Assembly: GCA_028278525.1 (NCBI GenBank)
Contig: JANQEE010000050.1
Coordinates: forward strand, 46,079 to 110,078
Length of the DNA: 64,000 nt
Direction: 5' to 3'
Source of the DNA: Minwuiaceae bacterium
Lineage (GTDB): Bacteria > Pseudomonadota > Alphaproteobacteria > Minwuiales > Minwuiaceae
The notes below the pieces were generated by a model that had not been told where the DNA came from, did not search any database, and saw only the letters and a program-made list of their open reading frames with translations. A program made the position numbers and the translations under genes. Below are positions 25,498-35,670 of the stretch, in pieces (the stretch's first letter is position 1; each line of letters starts with the position of its first letter).

Positions 25498-27084
25498 TCA
25501 ACGCTGGCGGCAATATTTCACAAGCAGCACGAGCATAGCCACCCAGAGGCTCAAGGGCGCGAAGTCGCCGACGCGCGCATAGGGTGTCGGCGCCAGGGCA
25601 ACGGGCAAATCCCCATCCAGAACGCCACGCATTCCCAGACCGAGCTGGCCCTGGACGCGGCCATAGCCGTCGACGATGCCGGAAATGCCGGTGTTGGCGG
25701 CGCGCAGCAGCGGCAGGCCCTGTTCGACGGCGCGCGTACGCGCCATGGCGAAATGCTGATAGGGACCGGCCTGACGGCCGAACCAGGCGTCGTTGGTGAC
25801 ATTCACCAGCACTCCGGGGCGGGCGGCCCCGAACGGTACGATCTCGTCCGGGAATATCGCCTCGTAGCAGACCAGCATGCGCGCCGGCGGCAGGCCGGGC
25901 AGATCCACCAGCCGCGGTTCGGACGCGGCGGTGAAATCGACGGCGCCATGCGCCAGTTTGTCCAATCCAACCCGGCTCAGTAGATCGCGAAACGGCAGGT
26001 ATTCGCCGAACGGAACCAGGTGGGCCTTGTCGTAGCCCCCCAGGATCGACCCGCCGGCGCCAATTCCCAGCACGCTGTTCCAGGCGCGGAACGTCGCCTC
26101 GGCCGGGTCCGAGCGCCGGATCGAACCGGTGATCAGCACCCGATCCGGCGCATCGCCGGTCAACGCTTCGGCAATCAATTCACGCACGCCATGGTCCACG
26201 TTCAGATAGAACGGAACCGCCGTCTCCGGCCAGACGACATGGGTAATCGCCGCCGCGCCCGGACCGCGGGTGAGGTCCAGGTGTCGGGCCAGGTGAACGG
26301 CCCGCCGTTCCGGGCGCCATTTGTCGGCCTGCGGGATGTTGGCCTGAACGATCCTGATCCGCACGTCGGGAACCGTTTCGTCGTCGGCCATGGCAAGCCG
26401 CACCGCGCCACCGGCCCAGACCAGGGCCAGAATGCCGAAGGCGACCGCGATAGCACGGCCGGCCTGCGGCGTTCCCGCGTCGGATCCGTCTGCGAGTATC
26501 GCCGGCATCGCAAAGGCCACCACGGTTATCAGGCTGAGTCCGTGGATGCCGAATAGGGCGGTGAGTTGGAGAATCTCCGGCGAGAAGGCCCAGACGTAGC
26601 CCATCAGGTTCCAGGGAAACCCGGTAAAGATATGGCTGCGCAGAAATTCCAGCGCCAGCCAGGCCAGCGCCAGGGCCAGCACCCGGGCAATCCCGGTCAA
26701 CGGGCGCCAACGGGCGATCAGCATCGCCAAGGCGGGAAAGACCGCCACGATCGCGGGCAGCCCCAAGACCGGCAGCGGGGCGAGCAGGGCGAAACGGTCC
26801 GGTTCGACGAAGAACGCCGACGCGATCCAGTACAGGCCGGTGACGAACGTGCCGTAGCCGAACCACCAGCCGATCCAGAACGCCGCGCGCCGCGATGCGG
26901 CTCCGTCCAGCAGCCAGACCAGTCCGGTAAAGGAAACGACCGCCAGCGGCACCAGATGCAGGGGCGCCATCGCCGCCGTGGTGAACGCGCCCAGCAGAAA
27001 CGCGACGGCGGCCCGCCGCCACCCCGTCAGGCCCGCCAGACCGCCGGCCATTCGCGCCGGCAGGCCGGTGGCCGCCGCCGTCAC
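25498..27084 (-). CDS. lnt: Apolipoprotein N-acyltransferase
   Basis: Inner-membrane enzyme adding the third acyl chain to lipoproteins. The 528-aa protein has about seven N-terminal hydrophobic segments and a periplasmic nitrilase domain. The Glu-Lys-Cys triad is visible: VVWPETAVPF (Glu), GGYDKAHLVPFGEYLP (Lys) and MLVCYEAIFPDE (Cys). The C-terminus ends in a last hydrophobic helix (LWVAMLVLLVKYC). The GTG start overlaps the corC stop by 4 bp. corC-lnt is a standard pair. Confidence 0.95.
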   Translation of the reverse strand: MTAAATGLPARMAGGLAGLTGWRRAAVAFLLGAFTTAAMAPLHLVPLAVVSFTGLVWLLDGAASRRAAFWIGWWFGYGTFVTGLYWIASAFFVEPDRFALLAPLPVLGLPAIVAVFPALAMLIARWRPLTGIARVLALALAWLALEFLRSHIFTGFPWNLMGYVWAFSPEILQLTALFGIHGLSLITVVAFAMPAILADGSDAGTPQAGRAIAVAFGILALVWAGGAVRLAMADDETVPDVRIRIVQANIPQADKWRPERRAVHLARHLDLTRGPGAAAITHVVWPETAVPFYLNVDHGVRELIAEALTGDAPDRVLITGSIRRSDPAEATFRAWNSVLGIGAGGSILGGYDKAHLVPFGEYLPFRDLLSRVGLDKLAHGAVDFTAASEPRLVDLPGLPPARMLVCYEAIFPDEIVPFGAARPGVLVNVTNDAWFGRQAGPYQHFAMARTRAVEQGLPLLRAANTGISGIVDGYGRVQGQLGLGMRGVLDGDLPVALAPTPYARVGDFAPLSLWVAMLVLLVKYCRQR

Positions 27085-27995
27085 GCGCCCACGTCTTCCA
27101 GCAAGTCCGGCCGGCGCACGCGCAGCCGTTTGATGCGGCGCGGGTCGACGTCGATCACTTCGAATTCCAGCCCGCAGGGATGACGCAAAATCTCGCCGCG
27201 CTGCGGCACCCGGCCAAGCAGGCTGAACACCAGGCCGCCGAGGGTGTCGATCTCCTCGTCATCCTCTTCCGGCAGCAGGTCGTAGCCGACGCGTTTCTCG
27301 AAATCCTCGATCTCCGTGCGGGCATCGGCATCGATGCTGCCGTCCGGCCGGTCGACCATCATCGGGCCTTCGATGACATCGTATTCGTCCTGGATGTCGC
27401 CGACGATCTCCTCGACCAGGTCCTCGATGGTGACCAGGCCGTCGGTACCGCCATATTCGTCGATCACGATCGCCATATGCTTGCGCGATGCGCGCATCTG
27501 CAACAGCAGATCCAAAACCGGCATCGAGGGCGGCACGAACAGCGGTTTGCGCGCGATACCGGACAGCGGCGCGGCGCCGCGGCGACCCCAGTAGCGTACG
27601 ATGTCCTTGATGTGCACCACGCCGACGATGTCGTCCAACGTCTCCCGATAGACCGGGACACGCGAATGCGCCGCCGTTCGGAACAGCTCGACCACCATCT
27701 CCAGCGGCGTGTCGACCCCGGTCGCGACGATGTCAGCGCGCGGCACCATCACGTCGTCGACGCGCTTTTCGCCAAAGCTGAGGATGTTCATCAGCATCAG
27801 CCGTTCCTCGGGATTGATCGAGGTCTCGGTCTGCTGATGTTCTTCGATTACCTCTTCAAGGCTTTCGCGCAGCGACGCGTCGCCGTTGCGTCCGCGTCCG
27901 AAGACCCGCAGCCAGTCGAGGATCGTCTCGCCGATAGTGGAATCGTTTGCGGCCCCGTTGGAACGGGGCGGTCTACTTGAGGATGGGTCGGTCAT
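27081..27995 (-). CDS. corC: CorC/HlyC-type CBS-domain protein
   Basis: A 304-aa cytosolic protein with two CBS domains (DDVMVPRADIVATGVDTPLE and ...AIVIDEYGGTDGLVTIEDLVEEIVG, landmarks MVPRADI and EYGGTDGL) and a C-terminal CorC_HlyC (transporter-associated) domain (YDLLPEEDDEEIDTLGGLVF). It lacks the DUF21 membrane domain, so it is the short CorC type linked to magnesium/cobalt efflux. The ATG at 27995 overlaps ybeY by 23 bp. Order phoH-ybeY-corC-lnt is conserved. Confidence 0.93.
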   Translation of the reverse strand: MTDPSSSRPPRSNGAANDSTIGETILDWLRVFGRGRNGDASLRESLEEVIEEHQQTETSINPEERLMLMNILSFGEKRVDDVMVPRADIVATGVDTPLEMVVELFRTAAHSRVPVYRETLDDIVGVVHIKDIVRYWGRRGAAPLSGIARKPLFVPPSMPVLDLLLQMRASRKHMAIVIDEYGGTDGLVTIEDLVEEIVGDIQDEYDVIEGPMMVDRPDGSIDADARTEIEDFEKRVGYDLLPEEDDEEIDTLGGLVFSLLGRVPQRGEILRHPCGLEFEVIDVDPRRIKRLRVRRPDLLEDVGA

Positions 27996-28542
27996 CTCCG
28001 ATCACGTCATTACGGGCGCAGTCACTGTAGGGATCCGGCAAGCCGAGGCCGTTTAAGATCTCGGTCTCCGTTCTCTCCATACGCTGCGCCTCGTCCTCCG
28101 CCTCATGGTCATAGCCGAACAGATGCAGCACCCCATGCACCACAAGGTGCGACAGATGCGCCGCGACTGCCTTGCGTTGCCGATCGGCTTCGGCAAAAAC
28201 CGTTTCATACGCTAGCACAACATCGCCGATTAAAACCGGCACCGCACTGCTCGCTTCTTCCGACATGGGGTCGCCGGACGGAAACGACAATACGTTGGTC
28301 GGCCGGTCCAATCCGCGGTAATCACGGTTGAGGATATGTACGGCGGCATCGTCGGTCAAAACGATGCTGATTTCCAACCCGGGGTCGGTATCGCGCTTCA
28401 GATGGCGCAGCGCCGCCTGTGCGGCCAGTCGGCAGACCGCTTCCGGATCGGGCAACCCACCTCGCCAGTCGCCGCCCTCGACGGCGACCGCGATCTCGGG
28501 TCCGTTTGGGTCGGCAGTCAAATTCAGCGCCGGCCGGCTCAC
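27973..28542 (-). CDS. ybeY: Endoribonuclease YbeY (rRNA maturation factor)
   Basis: A 189-aa single-strand endoribonuclease for 16S rRNA 3' maturation and ribosome quality control. The zinc site is HGVLHLFGYDHEAEDE (HGxLHLxGYDH), and NRDYRGLDRPTNVLSFP is the other family block. The start is GTG at 28542, overlapping the phoH stop as GTGA. Confidence 0.95.
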   Translation of the reverse strand: MSRPALNLTADPNGPEIAVAVEGGDWRGGLPDPEAVCRLAAQAALRHLKRDTDPGLEISIVLTDDAAVHILNRDYRGLDRPTNVLSFPSGDPMSEEASSAVPVLIGDVVLAYETVFAEADRQRKAVAAHLSHLVVHGVLHLFGYDHEAEDEAQRMERTETEILNGLGLPDPYSDCARNDVIGDDRPILK

Positions 28543-29573
28543 CGGTTTCTTCCGTTACCCAGGTCGAACAGTTCCGGCTCCTTGGCCGCATAGGCCTTGA
28601 GCACCCGCGTCACGAGCGGATGGCGGACCACGTCGACATGTTCGAAATGCACGAAAGACACACCTTCCACGCCCTTCAGCACGCTGACGGCGTCATGCAG
28701 GCCGGAGCGCGCGCCGGTCGGCAGATCGATCTGGCTGGGATCGCCGGTCACCGCCATGCGCGAGTTCTCGCCAAGCCGCGTCAGCAGCATCTTCATCTGC
28801 ACCGGCGTGGTGTTCTGCGCCTCGTCCAGGATGACGAACGAATTGGCCAGGGTGCGGCCGCGCATGAAGGCAAGCGGCGCGATCTCGATCTCCGCCGCTT
28901 CGATCCGTTTGACCACCTGGGCCGCCGGCAACATGTCGTACAAGGCGTCGTACAGGGGTCGAAGGTACGGGTCGACCTTCTCTTTCATGTCGCCCGGCAG
29001 GAAGCCGAGCCGTTCGCCGGCCTCCACCGCGGGACGGGAGAGAATGATCCGGTCCACCTGTTGCGTCAGCAGGTGAGAAACGGCGACCGCCACGGCCAGA
29101 TAGGTCTTGCCGGTACCGGCCGGGCCGAGGCCGAACACCAGCTCCGCTTCATTCAGCGCCTGGATATAGCGCGCCTGGTTCGGCGAACGGGGCAGGATTC
29201 TGCGTTTGCCCTTGCCCGTCTTGATCGCGCTGTTGTCGGCGGAGCCCGAGCTTGCCGGCATCTCTCCACCCACGATCGCTTCCGCCATTCTGATCGCTCC
29301 GTCGATTTCGCCGTCGGTGACCTCAAGCCCTTTTTGCAGCCGGGCGTAAAGCTCGTTGAGAACCTGTCCGGCGGTATCGCGCGAGCCCTGGCTGCCGGAA
29401 ATCGCCACCCGGTTGCCGCGGGACGTCAGCGAAACGCCCAATTTCTGCTCGATACGGGACAGGTTTCGGTCGTACTCGCCGAACAACGCCGTCAGCAGTC
29501 GATTATCGTCGAAGTCTAGGACCAGCGGATCCGCCATGCGCCGCTGTGAACCGGCATTATCTACCGTGCTCAA
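28539..29573 (-). CDS. phoH: PhoH-like ATPase (YbeZ)
   Basis: A 344-aa P-loop ATPase, often with YbeY in RNA metabolism. Walker A is GLGPAGTGKTYLAVA and Walker B FVILDEAQNTTP; the N-terminus has a KH-like segment (LTALFGEYDRNLSRIEQKLGVSLTSRGN region). The start is TTG at 29573, chosen because AAGGAG lies just upstream; an ATG 12 codons in (29537) is the alternative. It is 12 bp after the miaB stop. Confidence 0.93.
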   Translation of the reverse strand: MSTVDNAGSQRRMADPLVLDFDDNRLLTALFGEYDRNLSRIEQKLGVSLTSRGNRVAISGSQGSRDTAGQVLNELYARLQKGLEVTDGEIDGAIRMAEAIVGGEMPASSGSADNSAIKTGKGKRRILPRSPNQARYIQALNEAELVFGLGPAGTGKTYLAVAVAVSHLLTQQVDRIILSRPAVEAGERLGFLPGDMKEKVDPYLRPLYDALYDMLPAAQVVKRIEAAEIEIAPLAFMRGRTLANSFVILDEAQNTTPVQMKMLLTRLGENSRMAVTGDPSQIDLPTGARSGLHDAVSVLKGVEGVSFVHFEHVDVVRHPLVTRVLKAYAAKEPELFDLGNGRNR

Positions 29574-29585
29574 TTCGCTCCTTTC

Positions 29586-30950
<1,365 letters not shown>

Positions 30951-31139
30951 TGAGGTTCCCTGGGAGGTTCCTTGCGCGGTGCCTCAAAATGCCATGCGTG
31001 CTTTGGCCGTCTCTCCAGCGCCAACGCGACCGCGCCCCCAACTTGGCCGCACCGATCCACGGCGGAAGGTCCAATCGGTTCGAAAGTATTGACCGTTCTT
31101 CCTTAACATTTAATGACAGTATCACCGCAACCATGGGAG

Positions 31140-31997
31140 TCAAGAATCGGCGAGCGCCGCCGGAACGGCGGATTCGGGCGGTGCCGAGACCCCGGCTTCG
31201 GCCGCCCGGCCGCCGGTGGGCCGCGGCCGGCCTGACAGGCTTTCGCTCATGCCCTCGACAATCCTCTCGCGGCAGTGGGACGACAGCGCCTTGCGCGACC
31301 CGAACTGGTCCAGCGTGACCGGCGCGTGCATCAACAGTTCCGCCACGATCGGCCCGCCGGTCAATATGCCCCAGAGGTGCGGCAGCAGGTCCATGTCGCC
31401 ATACCAGGCGAGCCCGGGCATCTGGCTGCGGAGCGCCGGCACCCCGTCCACCCGGGTATAGGCAATGGTGACCGGCTGCACCGTCAGCGCCCGGCCGCCG
31501 ATGCGCCGTTCGGCCACGGCCAGCAGCCCGCTTTTGAACGGCAGGATGTGGATCCCGTCGCCGGAGCTGCCCTCGGCAAACAGGATCAGGTTGTCGCCGG
31601 CTTCCAGCCGGCGCTGCAGCGCGTCGCGGTGATCGGCGGTCGCGTGGCGGCGGCGCTCTATGAAGACCGAGCGCTGCAGCTTCGCCAAGCGGCCGAAGAA
31701 CGGCCAGGACGCGACTTCCGACTTGGCCACGAAACAGGCGGGCAGGGCCTTGCCCATGACGATGATGTCCAGCCATGAGATGTGGTTGCAGACGAACAGA
31801 ACCGGCCGTTCCGTGGCCATGTCGCCGCGCACGACCACGCGGATGCGCATCAGGCGGCTGGCGATGGCGTGCCAGAGCAGCGGCAGACGTTCGGCCAGAC
31901 GGGAGCGGCTAAGGGTGGCGACGATCTGGATCGGCATCAGCACAAGCGTCATCAGCACGACCAGACCGAAGACGACGATGGCTCGAATTGACGACAT
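31140..31997 (-). CDS. plsC: 1-acyl-sn-glycerol-3-phosphate acyltransferase (PlsC-type)
   Basis: A membrane-associated acyltransferase making phosphatidic acid. The N-terminus has a hydrophobic anchor (AIVVFGLVVLMTLVLMPI), then the HX4D motif NHISWLDI, the glycerol-phosphate-binding FIERRR and AEGSSGDG (EGTR-like). The ATG at 31997 with AGGG upstream was preferred over a TTG at 32015, giving 285 aa. The tail is Pro/Ala/Gly-rich and not conserved. A 189-bp spacer before miaB holds no clear gene. Confidence 0.88.
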   Translation of the reverse strand: MSSIRAIVVFGLVVLMTLVLMPIQIVATLSRSRLAERLPLLWHAIASRLMRIRVVVRGDMATERPVLFVCNHISWLDIIVMGKALPACFVAKSEVASWPFFGRLAKLQRSVFIERRRHATADHRDALQRRLEAGDNLILFAEGSSGDGIHILPFKSGLLAVAERRIGGRALTVQPVTIAYTRVDGVPALRSQMPGLAWYGDMDLLPHLWGILTGGPIVAELLMHAPVTLDQFGSRKALSSHCRERIVEGMSESLSGRPRPTGGRAAEAGVSAPPESAVPAALADS

Positions 31998-32045
31998 GAC
32001 CGCCCTGGGATTCAAACGGTCAAATGCGGCGCTGAGCAGTCGCCG

Positions 32046-32489
32046 TCACTTCCGCTTCGTGCCGGCGCTCTTGGTCTTGCCGGAACCTGCCGGTACCGCG
32101 TAAAGCTCCAGGCGGTGATCGACCAATTGATAGCCCAGCTTTTCAGCCACGCGCCTTTGCAGTTCCTCGATTTCATCGTTCTGGAATTCGATGACTTTGC
32201 CGGACTGCACATCGATCAGGTGATCGTGGTGATCGTCGCTGGCTTCCTCGTACCGGGCCCGTCCGTCGCCGAAATCGTGCCGGGCCAGAATGCCGGCTTC
32301 TTCGAACATGCGAACGGTACGGTACACGGTGGCGATGCTGATGCGCGGATCGATCTTCGAGGCTCGGATGTAAAGCTGCTCCACATCGGGATGATCCTGC
32401 GCTTCCGACAGCACGCGCGCAATCACGCGGCGCTGCTCGGTCATACGCATCCCTTTTTCCACACACAGGTCTTCCAGTCGATTAGGCAT
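32046..32489 (-). CDS. fur: Fur-family transcriptional regulator (Fur/Mur)
   Basis: A 147-aa metalloregulator with helix-turn-helix ISIATVYRTVRMFEEAGILAR and the metal-binding block FGDGRARYEEASDDHHDHLIDV. It lacks the C-terminal CxxC pairs of enteric Fur. In alphaproteobacteria this lineage includes both iron-sensing Fur and manganese-sensing Mur; sequence alone does not tell which. The ATG at 32489 (MPNRLEDLC) gives standard length. Together with irr it makes two Fur-superfamily regulators in this window. Confidence 0.9.
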   Translation of the reverse strand: MPNRLEDLCVEKGMRMTEQRRVIARVLSEAQDHPDVEQLYIRASKIDPRISIATVYRTVRMFEEAGILARHDFGDGRARYEEASDDHHDHLIDVQSGKVIEFQNDEIEELQRRVAEKLGYQLVDHRLELYAVPAGSGKTKSAGTKRK

Positions 32490-32672
32490 TGCACCCCGTC
32501 CCGCTTTTCGCGGCAAAACCTCTCCGGCAGATGTTGAAAACGCGATCCATCGACATCACTTGGCGCGGTTGGCGCCGGCGGTCAAATGTCGACAGCTGCC
32601 CCGCACGCCATGTTTTTCAACCATGGTTCGCTCTGGACAGCGCTGAATGCCTCCAACTATCTCCCGTTCGGC

Positions 32673-32678
32673 ATTATA
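32673..32678 (-). promoter_or_regulatory. Candidate -10 element of fur
   Basis: A perfect TATAAT on the minus strand directly after the rimI stop, in the 195-bp rimI-fur spacer, suggests fur has its own promoter. No good -35 is visible 17 bp upstream (CTGAAC). Confidence 0.35.
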
Positions 32679-32684
32679 GCGACA

Positions 32685-33179
32685 CTATACCGATGGTTCA
32701 GCATTTTCAGCACCGCGCCGACGCATTACGACGGCATCTTGCCGACCGTCGGCCTGCGCATAATAGCCGGTCCTGACGCCGACCTGATCGAAACCTGCTG
32801 CCCGATAAAGGCCGATCGCCGGATCGTTGCCGCTCTCCACTTCCAGGAACATCTCTCGAGCGCCGGCGGCTTCGGCCCGCTCCAGGGCGGCAGCCAGCAG
32901 CGCCCGGCCATGACCGCGGCCACGCCGGTCACCAACCACGCCGAAGGTCAGAATCTCCCCTTCACCGGCAGCAAGGCGACACAGAATAAAGCCGAGCGGC
33001 TCCGGCGGATCGCCGTGTTCGGCGGCGATCAAGGCGAAAACGCCGGGCGAGGCCAGCAGCTTTGCGAACGCCGACCGGTCCCAGCCATCCGCGAAACACC
33101 GTCCGTGCAGATTGACCAGCAGATCGAGCGCCGCGACGCCTGCCGGCTCGATCACCCGGGCCGCCACCGGATCGTTCAT
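32685..33179 (-). CDS. rimI: Ribosomal protein S18-alanine N-acetyltransferase
   Basis: A 164-aa GNAT enzyme. The acetyl-CoA motif is VGDRRGRGHGRALLAAALERA with the downstream EVESGNDPAIGLYRAAGFDQVG. Its ATG overlaps the tsaB stop (ATGA), and tsaB-rimI pairing is typical. Confidence 0.92.
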   Translation of the reverse strand: MNDPVAARVIEPAGVAALDLLVNLHGRCFADGWDRSAFAKLLASPGVFALIAAEHGDPPEPLGFILCRLAAGEGEILTFGVVGDRRGRGHGRALLAAALERAEAAGAREMFLEVESGNDPAIGLYRAAGFDQVGVRTGYYAQADGRQDAVVMRRRGAENAEPSV

Positions 33180-33856
33180 TGGCCCGTGCGGTCCGCCATC
33201 GGCACCGCATCCGGCGCACGCAGGTAAAGCGGCTCGACGGGTGGCCCGTCCGGCGGCGGCAAGCCGCGGCCGGCGGCAATTCGGGCGACGACAGCCGCAT
33301 CGGGCTCCACCGCGTCGCTGCCGGCGGCAAGCACGACGCGGGCGCCGACAGCCGCCTCCACCAGACGGGCGCCGGAGCCGACAGCCAGCGTGCTGCCGTC
33401 GGGCAGACCTTCCGCCGCCCGCTCGGCCGCCACGACCCGCGGCTCCGTCAACGGCGTCTTGTCCGGCGCGAAGGCCTGGCAGTAGAGCTCGGCCCGACGC
33501 GCGTCGATCGCCACCAGAACCGACGCGACCTCCGGCGGCGGCTCCGCCACGCTCGCCGCGATGGCCTCCAGCGTCGTCACGCCCGCCAGCGGCACGCCGC
33601 TTGCCAGCGCCAGGCCGCGCGCCGCCGCCAGCCCGACCCGAACGCCGGTGAAGGTGCCCGGCCCGACGGTGGCGGCGAGCAGGTCGAGATCGCCGAAATC
33701 CAGCCCGGCCTCGCGCCGCGCCGCCTGGACCATCGGCATCAGCGCCTCGGCGTGGCCGCGCGCCATCGGTTCGAAACGCCGCGCCAGCAGCCTGTCGCCG
33801 TCGATGATCCCGACGGAACAGGCGCCAAGCGTCGTATCCAGGCCAAGCACCCGCAT
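33176..33856 (-). CDS. tsaB: tRNA threonylcarbamoyladenosine biosynthesis protein TsaB
   Basis: A 226-aa scaffold partner of TsaD in making t6A37 of tRNA. It begins MRVLGLDTTLGACSVGII (ASKHA fold) and has FEPMARGHAEALMPM and DLLAATVGPGTFTGVRVGLA, the TsaB signature. First gene of the minus-strand cluster tsaB-rimI-fur-plsC-miaB. Confidence 0.95.
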   Translation of the reverse strand: MRVLGLDTTLGACSVGIIDGDRLLARRFEPMARGHAEALMPMVQAARREAGLDFGDLDLLAATVGPGTFTGVRVGLAAARGLALASGVPLAGVTTLEAIAASVAEPPPEVASVLVAIDARRAELYCQAFAPDKTPLTEPRVVAAERAAEGLPDGSTLAVGSGARLVEAAVGARVVLAAGSDAVEPDAAVVARIAAGRGLPPPDGPPVEPLYLRAPDAVPMADRTGQ

Positions 33857-33874
33857 GTCAGCGCAATCGCGCGG

Positions 33875-34468
33875 TCATAGGACTTCGCAGACCTCGTCGA
33901 ATTCCAGGCGCGGGCTGCGGGGGAAAAGTCCGGCCGGGTCGCCGTGCCCGATACTGCACAGGAAATTCGATTTGATCCGGCCGCCCGGGAAGAACTCGGC
34001 GTCGACCTTGGCATTGTCGAAGCCCGACATCGGCCCGCAATCCAGGCCGAGCGAGCGCGCCGCGATCATGAAATAGGCGCCCTGCAGCGTGCCGTTTCGG
34101 AACGCGGTCGTCTCCGCCACCTGTTCGTCGGAATCGAACCACGACTTGGCGTCGGGCGAGTGGGGAAACAATCTCGGCAGCAATTCGTAGAAGCGGGTGT
34201 CGTAGCCGATGATGGCGCAGACCGGGGCCTTCATCGTCTTTTCGACATTGCCGGGCAGCAGGAACGGCTTCAGCCTTTCCTTGGCCTCGGTGGAGCGCAG
34301 GAACAGGATCCGCGCCGGCGAGCAATTGGCGCTGGTCGGCCCCCAGCGCATCAGATCGTACAACGCCGCCAGGGTCACATCGCTGACCTCGCCGTCGCGC
34401 CAGGCGTTTTGCGTGCGCGCATCGCGAAAGATCAGGTCGAGGCTCTCGTCACTTAAAATCTTCGACAC
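33875..34468 (-). CDS. RutE/HadB-like nitroreductase family protein
   Basis: A 197-aa FMN-dependent nitroreductase-fold protein most like RutE, the malonic semialdehyde reductase of pyrimidine degradation: [56 protein letters not shown] and [12 protein letters not shown]. No other rut genes are nearby, so the in vivo substrate is open. GTG start at 34468 behind AAGGAG. Divergent from the polysaccharide deacetylase. Confidence 0.85.
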   Translation of the reverse strand: MSKILSDESLDLIFRDARTQNAWRDGEVSDVTLAALYDLMRWGPTSANCSPARILFLRSTEAKERLKPFLLPGNVEKTMKAPVCAIIGYDTRFYELLPRLFPHSPDAKSWFDSDEQVAETTAFRNGTLQGAYFMIAARSLGLDCGPMSGFDNAKVDAEFFPGGRIKSNFLCSIGHGDPAGLFPRSPRLEFDEVCEVL

Positions 34469-34584
34469 GGAACGCTCCTTTTCAGTAAGATTTTCCGGTG
34501 GATCCGGCGGTCGAACATGCTCAACGATCCGTTAACCAATCCGATTATACTGTCGCCGTAATACCCCGAAGCACCGGTCTTATA

Positions 34585-35658
34585 ATGTTGAACGGGTTTA
34601 CATCGATGGCAAGCGAAGCGTCGACCCGCTTGTGCGGCGCCAGGCGCCTGGCCATGGGCCTTCTCGCCGCCTGTAGTGTCGTCGCGACCGCGCCGTCGTT
34701 CGCCGCCGATTGGGCCAACGTGGTCATGTACCATCGCTTCGGCGAGGATGTGCACCCCTCCACCAACATCCATCTGGAACAGTTCGACGCCCATCTGGCC
34801 GAGCTTCAAAGCGGCGACTATACCGTTCTGCCGCTGCCGGAAATCGTCGATGCGCTGCGCCACGGCCTGAAACTGCCCGACCGCACCGTCGCGATCACCA
34901 TCGATGACGCTTTCCTGTCGGTCTATACCGAAGCCTGGCCCAGGCTGAAAGAAGCCGGGTTCCCGTTCACCCTGTTCATCGCGACGGACGCGATCGACCG
35001 GGGCTTGCCGGCCTATATGTCCTGGGACCAGATCCGCCAGCTATCCAATGCCGGAGTCACCATCGGCAGCCAGACCGCGTCGCATCCCCATATGCCGACC
35101 TTAAGCGCCGAGCGCAACCGCGCGGAACTGGAGAAGTCGAACGCCCGGTTCAAGACCGAGTTGGGCAGGGTGCCGACGCTGTTCGCCTATCCCTACGGCG
35201 AATACGGCAGCGGTGTCCGCCAGGTGGTCGCCGACGCCGGCTTCGTCGCGGCTTTCGGCCAGCATTCGGGGGTCGGCTATGCCGGCGCCGACATGTTCGG
35301 CCTGCCGCGCTTCGCCATGAACGAGAACTACGGCGACATCGCCCGGTTCCGCCTGGCGGCCAACGCGCTGCCGCTTCGGGTGGCGGAAGTGACGCCGAAC
35401 GACGTGTTCCTGAAAGACCACAATCCACCCGCTTTCGGCTTCACCGTGGCGGAGGACCTGCCCAACCTGGGCGCCCTGAACTGTTTCGCGTCGAACCAGC
35501 CGGAAGCGGCGCGGATGGAAAGGCTCGGCCCGAACCGCGTGGAAGTCCGCCTGGACGCGCCGTTCAAGCCGGGGCGGGGCCGGATCAACTGCACCATGCC
35601 AGGACCGGACCGCCGCTGGCGCTGGTTCGGCACACAATTCTATATTCCGCGCGGCTGA
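34585..35658 (+). CDS. Secreted polysaccharide deacetylase (NodB-like, CE4)
   Basis: An exported 357-aa CE4-type protein. A signal peptide (RRLAMGLLAACSVVATAPSFAAD) ends near residue 42. The NodB domain has VVMYHRFGE, motif 1 TIDDAFLSVY (both Asp), motif 2 IGSQTASHPHMP and the YPYGEYG segment. In motif 2 the first metal His of the usual GSHT is Gln. A C-terminal region of about 120 residues (FTVAEDLPNLGALNCFASNQ, with FKPGRGRINCTMPG) is not part of the catalytic domain. Likely acts on peptidoglycan or exopolysaccharide. Alternative ATG at 34606. Confidence 0.85.
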   Translation: MLNGFTSMASEASTRLCGARRLAMGLLAACSVVATAPSFAADWANVVMYHRFGEDVHPSTNIHLEQFDAHLAELQSGDYTVLPLPEIVDALRHGLKLPDRTVAITIDDAFLSVYTEAWPRLKEAGFPFTLFIATDAIDRGLPAYMSWDQIRQLSNAGVTIGSQTASHPHMPTLSAERNRAELEKSNARFKTELGRVPTLFAYPYGEYGSGVRQVVADAGFVAAFGQHSGVGYAGADMFGLPRFAMNENYGDIARFRLAANALPLRVAEVTPNDVFLKDHNPPAFGFTVAEDLPNLGALNCFASNQPEAARMERLGPNRVEVRLDAPFKPGRGRINCTMPGPDRRWRWFGTQFYIPRG

Positions 35659-35670
35659 TCGATCCGAAGC

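Noticed and set aside
32490..33227. 213-aa plus-strand ORF over rimI
   Set aside because: Antisense of rimI and tsaB, no ribosome site or motifs.
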